From Gigaspora rosea (lineage: Eukaryota > Glomeromycota > Glomeromycetes > Diversisporales > Gigasporaceae), in contig QKWP01000127.1 in assembly GCA_003550325.1 (NCBI GenBank), positions 434,143-498,142 on the forward strand: a stretch of DNA of 64,000 bases, given 5' to 3'. Below are positions 59,200 to 64,000 of the stretch, one piece after another. The position numbers were made by a program, and so were the translations under genes. Below the pieces are notes generated by a model. The model made no database searches. It was given only the letters and a program-made list of their open reading frames with translations, and had not been told where the DNA came from. Positions within the stretch are counted from its first letter, which is position 1, and each line of letters begins with the position of its first letter.

Positions 59200-59217
59200 T
59201 TTAAAAATGTTAATATT

Positions 59218-59574
59218 ATTCAAATTATCGTTATATTTTATATCATTCATTTTTATTTTATATAGGTAATAAAAATAAAAAAATAATAAAATTTGATTCC
59301 AATTTTTAGTACATTTTTATAAATCGATATGAAAAAAATTAGACTTTGAAAAAAAATAAATGAAACTATCATTACATAATTATTACAGCTATTAACAAAA
59401 AAAAAATAAAAAGCCAAAAAGCCAAAAAAAAAGATGCCAAAAAAATAAAAATTAAAATTGCAAAAATGAAAAGAAGTGAAAAAAATCCAATGCAACAAAA
59501 GTGCATGTACTAGTCTGTGCATATGTCTTAAAATACTTAATTAGTAGTCAGCAGTTAAAGGGGTAAAATTTTAT
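59218..59574. other. No gene seen; A-rich low complexity
   Basis: This includes a run of A-rich, AAAAGCC-type sequence (59390-59500). By position it should be the continuation of the second MULE's 5' region beyond the LINE, but I recognise no MULE terminus in it. Confidence 0.4.
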
Positions 59575-59815
59575 AGTAAAGATCAGTGGGCATGTGACTA
59601 GTAACCTTATATAGTAATAGAATGCTATGTGCCTCAATTTTTAAAAACAAACTCTATAATATTATGATTTATCAACCTGATTTTGATGATTTTACTACTA
59701 CAAGAATCACAAAAATTTGCTCTACAATTTCAATTATGCAACAAGGAAGTGTTATTTAATAAAAAAACTTTTATATGTAAGCATGCCCCATTTTTACACT
59801 ATAGAAAAAATATAT
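59575..59815. mobile_element. Degraded copy of the 35378-35751 foldback
   Basis: The right part (59680-59805) matches the right arm of the foldback at 35378-35751: TTTGATGATTTTAC, then GCTCTACAATTTCAATTA, then TATATGTAAGCATGCC and ACACTATAG. The left part keeps only short matches (GTGGGCATGTG). Confidence 0.6.
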
Positions 59816-59924
59816 GAATTTTCATATTTGTTTATTATAAGGTTTATCTTTTTTCTCTTTAAAAACGATTTACCAATTAAAATATTAAAATTGCTAGCTA
59901 TAATTTTTGGAAGTGTCAATCATT

Positions 59925-60030
59925 ATATGATATGTAACCAGAAATCAATCATTATTATGTGGTCAGAAATCTTATTGCACCATAAACCTGGTACACATTT
60001 TAGATATGTTCCTGCATCACAAAGCATTAG
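59925..60030 (+). repeat. Dispersed repeat shared with 33062-33185
   Basis: It matches the minus strand of 33062-33185 over about 100 bp (GATATGTAACCAGAAAT, then TGGTCAGAAATCTTA, then ACCTGGTACACATTT). It lies just beyond the piggyBac fragment at 60130-60850 but in the opposite orientation to its coding strand. Confidence 0.6.
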
Positions 60031-60129
60031 AATCTTGAACCCTTCAGGGTTGGCTTGTTCTTTATCCAAACGTTATGAATGCTTCTGCTAAAATATTAAA
60101 TCATTATTTCGGCAACTAAGATAGTTGAA

Positions 60130-60850
60130 CTGGGTACATAAAGATACTTTGTGTATCTCAAATATGCGAGAGCAACAGCTCTAAGTTTTCAAAGTCATTA
60201 TTAATCGTTGTTGCAGAAAGGGATATGTGCAAAAACCTTTTAATTTGTTCGAAATGTATCAATAGCTTTGCTTTGAGACTTGGTGAACAGGAAACTTTGG
60301 ATTCTTGTTCCAGAATTGTTCAAGAAAAGGGAACTTAAAAAGTCCTTGATAAATTATCAATGCGATCCAAATTATAAGCTCTTTGTGGGTTAGATTTTGC
60401 CACTGTCTACTATTATCTCTGGCATTTTTGTTTAATGCATACATGTTCATATTGGTTACTATAACATCTAATATGAATGTTGAAAAAAAAAGAAAAATAT
60501 AAATTGGCTTAAAAGAGCCAAAATCAAGATGAAATAGCAACTGAGTAGTAGAGGTCTGATACAGTGATTTCGACTAAATAAATGGATCAAAATTGCTTAA
60601 TGGTAGTGGCAGCATTTGTTGAACAATTTTTTGCTGAAGTTTGTTTTCTTTTACAACTTCTTTTAGTATTTATTTCTGTAGTATCATCATCGTCATTATT
60701 TTCATCAAGTATAAATCTGGGTCATCTAAGGATGGATGACAAAAGATCAAAGCTGGTATGTATTGTTCTTCACTATCTTTTTGTATTTTTGGTGGGGCCA
60801 AACTTAAAATCAATGTACTTGAACTGCTCGAACTCTAACCAACTTTAGGA
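60130..60850 (-). pseudogene. piggyBac transposase, N-terminal fragment
   Basis: The minus strand reads a poorly conserved acidic lead-in (60580-60850), then FFSTFILDVIVTNMNMYALN (60430-60500). After it come WQNLTHKELIIWIALIIYQG and PFLEQFWNKNPK (60290-60400), and in another frame FEQIKRFLHISLS (60200-60240). This is the start of the DDE_Tnp_1_7 domain of piggyBac transposases (TN-x-YA, W-x-x-LT-x-x-E, GL-x-x-x-P). The catalytic part is missing. A C-terminal fragment of the same family is at 32640-33060. Confidence 0.75.
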
Positions 60851-60939
60851 GATATTTGTTTTTTGTTTTTTCATCTTTTTTTTTTAAAGTTCACAAGTTT
60901 TTTTTTTTTGTATTTATTGCTCAATAAGCTGTTTTAGTT

Positions 60940-61965
60940 TTTTTTAATTTTTTTTAATATTAAGGTGACCACTTAGGTACCCTAGCACTTTATTGATCCA
61001 AACGGGTTGGCCCGGTCAATATAACTGTGCCACATATTACATTTGTATAATAAGAGTACAACTAGCCACACGTACAACTTTTGGTTGTCAATTTAAGTAG
61101 TCCGCCCAAAGGTTCTACACTATATGCCATACCTGCAACCCAGCTAGGGATTGCCTATTTAAACTCTCTGGCTTCTACCCATGTTCAATGTACCTCTCAA
61201 TATACCCTTTCGCGAGTTATTCACTGTGAAAGTACCCTGAAGCTTTAGCCAAACACCTATAGGAGGGCATTTGCCACTGTGGTAAACCTGATAGAGTGAT
61301 ACCTGTCCCCTACAGGTATTCACCTACACTTTCGGTAACTTACGCATTTACCGAGGAAAACAACTTGCAGTCAGGGGGTTACCCTGCAACCGCTACTATT
61401 ACCTACTACTGCCTTTGCAAAGTTCACTAGACCCCAGTACCCAGTCAGTCACCCTTTGGATCCTTTTCCCCAGTTATCCCAGACTACCAATCCAGTTGGC
61501 CCAGAAGGATCGGTCTGCCAGGCTTTAGGTGCCTTAGGTCTCCCTTTTCTTGATTTATGCTTCTATAACACATGACCTTTTCTACCGGTTTCTCCGGCGG
61601 CCAGGTTGGTGGGCCCCTTTTGCCATAGGAGCTCTTGCCTGTCCAGTTTTCCGGTCAGTCACCGCTAAGATCCTTTTCCCCGGTACCGTTAAAAGTCTAG
61701 CTACCTCTCCACTCAGAACTTGCCAAATGGGTTTCTGTTTCTCCGGTTTCTTGGATTTGTCTGTGTAACAAGACACAATTTCGCCCGAAAGCTCCCATTC
61801 AAGATGGTAACCAAGGACTACAGGTAGTGTACCCAACCGATCGACAAGACACAGTTACCGGAACACAGGTCTATTTTTCAAAAGCGTCGCCAGTGGGATT
61901 TGAACTCTAGACCTGCCACTTGGAGGGTAACAACTTACCAACTTCCCTAAGTCGCCACACCCTTT
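60940..61965 (-). mobile_element. Long SINE-like retroelement with tRNA-like head
   Basis: A 1026-bp insertion is flanked by perfect 17-bp copies of AATAAGCTGTTTTAGTT at 60923-60939 and 61966-61982. On the minus strand it starts with a tRNA-like head (61885-61965) and ends in an A-rich tail, seen as T-runs at 60940-60957. It is clearly GC-richer than the rest of the window. Two internal blocks starting GTCAGTCACC and containing ATCCTTTTCCCC lie about 209 bp apart (near 61444 and 61653). I see no reverse transcriptase. Open frames on both strands at 61550-61836 look fortuitous. One kilobase is long for a SINE. Confidence 0.75.
61885..61965 (-). other. tRNA-like RNA polymerase III promoter of the SINE
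   Basis: The minus strand reads GGGTGTGGCGACTTAGGGAA, then AGTTGGTAAG (box A region), and later AGAGTTCAAATCCC (box B region). It closes with a CTGGCGACGC segment in the place of a tRNA 3' acceptor arm. The anticodon arm does not fold as a convincing tRNA, so I call it a tRNA-derived promoter rather than a tRNA gene. Confidence 0.65.
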
Positions 61966-61982
61966 AATAAGCTGTTTTAGTT

Positions 61983-62623
61983 GTTTCATATTAGCTTAAT
62001 ATGAGTATGTTTTTTTTTGTTTATTTCTTGTCACCAATTATTTATTTTAGAGCAGCAAAAATTTATTTAGCAAGTAAAGAAAAAATGATTAATTATCAAG
62101 TAACTCAATACACATTTTAAACTGAAGTAGAAGATACTATAAATTATGTGATAATCAACAATTCTAGCTTAGGGACTAGGGTAAAAGCATAATAAAATAA
62201 AGCGCAGTAGATCGTCAAAACTTTTAGTGTACAAATTTGTATCCTATATGGTTTAAAAGATATAATTTTTATTCAGCCTACCACAGGTTATAATAGTGTA
62301 TTTTGTTTTCCTTTTTTCCATTAGTTTTTGTTTCTTTTTTATTAAACAAGCCTTCATGCTTTACCATATTTTTTTTTTTTGTTTTTCTCTTCTATTTTTT
62401 GTTTTTGTTCTTTTTTTTTTTTGTATTTCTTGTTTTTTTGGCTTTTGATCTTTTTTTGTTTACCCCTTTCCTTAATTTGTCTTTAGTAAATTCCTTGTTA
62501 ATTAAAGGAATATGAAGCAATTTTGGTATAGCACTTAGACTAGTTTAACATAGCCTCTAGTTTTTAAATTCATTTTCAAATTAATGCAGCAGGTTGCACT
62601 TTGGCACCTTTAAGGCAGCCGGG
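61983..62623. other. No gene seen; T-rich block at 62290-62470
   Basis: The T-rich stretch resembles the tails of repeat-family X copies B and C (32335-32520 and 34130-34310). A 70-codon Phe-rich frame over it is an artefact of composition. The last 8 bases (62616-62623, CAGCCGGG) are the TSD of the next MITE. Confidence 0.45.
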
Positions 62624-62764
62624 CAGGGTTGACAATGGAGCCAATGGAGCTCAATGATTGTGTGAACGGAGCTCAAAGAACTAGTATCCATTGGCTCCAT
62701 TTAGAGCTCTATTGACTTTATTCGCAACTCCATTGGACTTCATTGAGCTCCATTGCCTACCCTG
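62624..62764. mobile_element. hAT-type MITE, 141 bp
   Basis: The ends CAGGGTTGACAATGGAGC and (inverse) CAGGGTAGGCAATGGAGC are flanked by the 8-mers CAGCCGGG (62616-62623) and CAGCTGGG (62765-62772), 7 of 8 identical. The interior repeats CCAATGGAGCTC and inverses. No coding capacity. Confidence 0.85.
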
Positions 62765-62772
62765 CAGCTGGG

Positions 62773-63430
62773 TGATACCAAATTTGCAAACAGGTATATT
62801 AATATAGCAATATACTTAGTATTTTAATAAAATAATGCCAAAACTGCCTAAGTGAAAAAAAGTAATAGCAATATAAATGATCACTAAAAGAAAAAAAAGT
62901 AATAGTAATATAATCAGCAAAAGAAAAAAAGTAATAGTGAAATAATTGCTAAAAGAAAAAAAAGTAATAACGATATAAGTAAAGTAGTAGCAGGTTTTAT
63001 TAAACTGCTTATACAAGTATAATTATTAATGTATTTATATAAACTGAGTTCAAAAAATCAGGTTTTATTTAAATGTATTCCAAACAAAGTTCCAACCGGT
63101 TTTAAGTACAAGCTAACCAGTTGGAACAGGATAAAATTTCTACTATAAGTTATAACTAGCTAAATGTGATCAGTTATACTGGCTAAATAGCTAACAATTA
63201 TTTGGAGCTAATTTTTCTGTAGTTAGATCATCAAAATTGGTTCAGAGATAATTGAGATTATAGCATGAAAATATTTATGGTTATATAAAAAACATTTTGT
63301 ATAATATTGAATTTGATAATCATTTTAGGTCTACTATGGGCTCAAATGAACCAAGCCAGGTTTATTTGATTCCACTTCAGAAGTTATAAAAATTAGGTGG
63401 CAATCAATTAATCGACAATTACTTTATCGA
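62773..63430. other. No gene seen
   Basis: AT-rich sequence with A-rich tandem motifs (AAAGAAAAAAAGTAATAG, 62860-62970) and a small hairpin around GTTCCAACCGGTT (63090-63127). Short matches to the GTTAGATCATC motif of the 35 kb foldback occur near 63223. Confidence 0.4.
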
Positions 63431-63670
63431 TATAACATTTTACTAACAATTATTCACCAAAAGTTCATTTTACTAACAGTTTTTTCACTAAAGCTAATTT
63501 TACTAACAAAGTAATTCTGGTCATTGTTATTATAGTCAGGGTAGAATTAGGTAGAATTAGAGCTAAAGTTAGTATGCTTTTTTTAAAAACTTGTCAGTAA
63601 AATAAGCTTTGGTGAATAAACTGTTGGTAAAATAAACTTGTTGATGAGTATTTGTTAGTAAATGTTATAT
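63431..63670. repeat. Foldback with TTTACTAACA subrepeats
   Basis: The left arm (63431-63510: TATAACATTTTACTAACA, then TTCACCAAAAGTTC) is inverted in the right arm (63580-63670). Each arm repeats a unit of about 35 bp, (T)TTTACTAACAGTTTATTCAC. The loop contains a direct repeat GTAGAATTAG. The termini are not exact. Confidence 0.6.
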
Positions 63671-64000
63671 TTGTAAACCTATTTAAACAACTATTTTTTA
63701 AAATTAAGCACTCGGTAAGGCACATCTAACAAAAAAAAGTTCATTTAATTCTGATCACTAGAACAAAGTTATTTAACAAATATATTTTGTTATTTTCAGC
63801 AAATTGGCCCAAAATTGGCAAAATCCTTTATGATCTATATGTAGAGGATGGCTAAAGCCAGGTGCGTTTATATATTTTTGATTATTTAATTAAAATAAGA
63901 GTTCGAGTAGTATATTTATGTACAAGTTGGGACAGAAACTCTAACTGTCGTCATTCGAGTGACGAACATTTTGCATTTGCTTCGTCAAAGATGCATTCTG
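63671..64000. other. No gene seen
   Basis: AT-rich sequence to the window edge; nothing recognisable. Confidence 0.4.

Noticed and set aside
61550..61836. Open frames on both strands within the GC-rich block
   Set aside because: No domain is recognisable; the frames lie inside the SINE-like element, and open frames on both strands fit GC-richer sequence better than coding.
61885..61965. A functional nuclear tRNA gene
   Set aside because: Box A- and box B-like motifs are present but the anticodon arm and acceptor pairing are poor, and the unit is the head of a retroposed element with target duplications.
62303..62515. A 70-codon Phe/Leu-rich frame suggesting a membrane protein
   Set aside because: It is the translation of a T-rich low-complexity tract shared with repeat family X tails.

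Overview
The window looks like nuclear DNA of a filamentous fungus, most likely an arbuscular mycorrhizal fungus (Glomeromycotina, such as a Gigaspora or Rhizophagus relative). It is very AT-rich, with small GT-AG introns and a heavy load of decayed MULE, hAT, piggyBac, Tc1/mariner-type and LINE elements. It carries an RNF213-type giant ATPase gene of a kind I associate with these fungi. The lineage is inferred from gene families and style, not from a marker gene. I see no functional tRNA, rRNA or CRISPR array.

Only about 10.3-27.7 kb looks like host genic DNA. Two genes stand head to head with 828 bp between their start codons. The minus-strand gene (11700 to 10314, five exons, 352 aa) encodes a RING finger, a ubiquitin-like domain and a TerD-like domain. 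The plus-strand gene (12529 to 27720, 16 exons, 4591 aa as assembled here) encodes an RNF213-like AAA+ protein. It has an N-terminal CBM20 domain, two AAA modules with intact Walker motifs and an RZ-type zinc finger. Where animal RNF213 has its RING, it has a short acidic DNQEPD-type repeat. All 16 exon phases are consistent. A RING-less RNF213 divergently paired with a RING/ubiquitin-like/TerD gene is the most interesting feature here. Cooperation in ubiquitin-based intracellular surveillance is an inference.

The rest is stacked mobile elements, many of which can be delimited exactly by target-site duplications (TSDs). From 0 to 8.4 kb there are a 238 bp hAT-type MITE, a Tc1/mariner-type element (1130-5209) holding a LINE fragment and a foldback element, and two compound MITEs with other MITEs inside. 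From 28.4 to 34.3 kb there are a tandem repeat, a dead hAT gene, piggyBac remains and three copies of an unidentified dispersed repeat. From 34.5 to 44.0 kb lies a MULE with matching inverted ends and a 9-bp TSD, split by a 4.17 kb hAT element that made its own 8-bp TSD. From 44.6 to 59.2 kb lies a second MULE, interrupted by a 2.1 kb TTA-flanked foldback and by a LINE with a perfect 18-bp TSD. The foldback carries a 327-bp-period array of alternating palindromes, and the LINE is itself interrupted by a gag-only LTR element. From 59.2 to 64 kb there are a piggyBac N-terminal fragment, a 1 kb SINE-like insertion with a tRNA-like head and a perfect 17-bp TSD, a small hAT MITE and a foldback.

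All coordinates, splice sites and TSDs were read by eye; homology calls rest on motif recognition without database searches.
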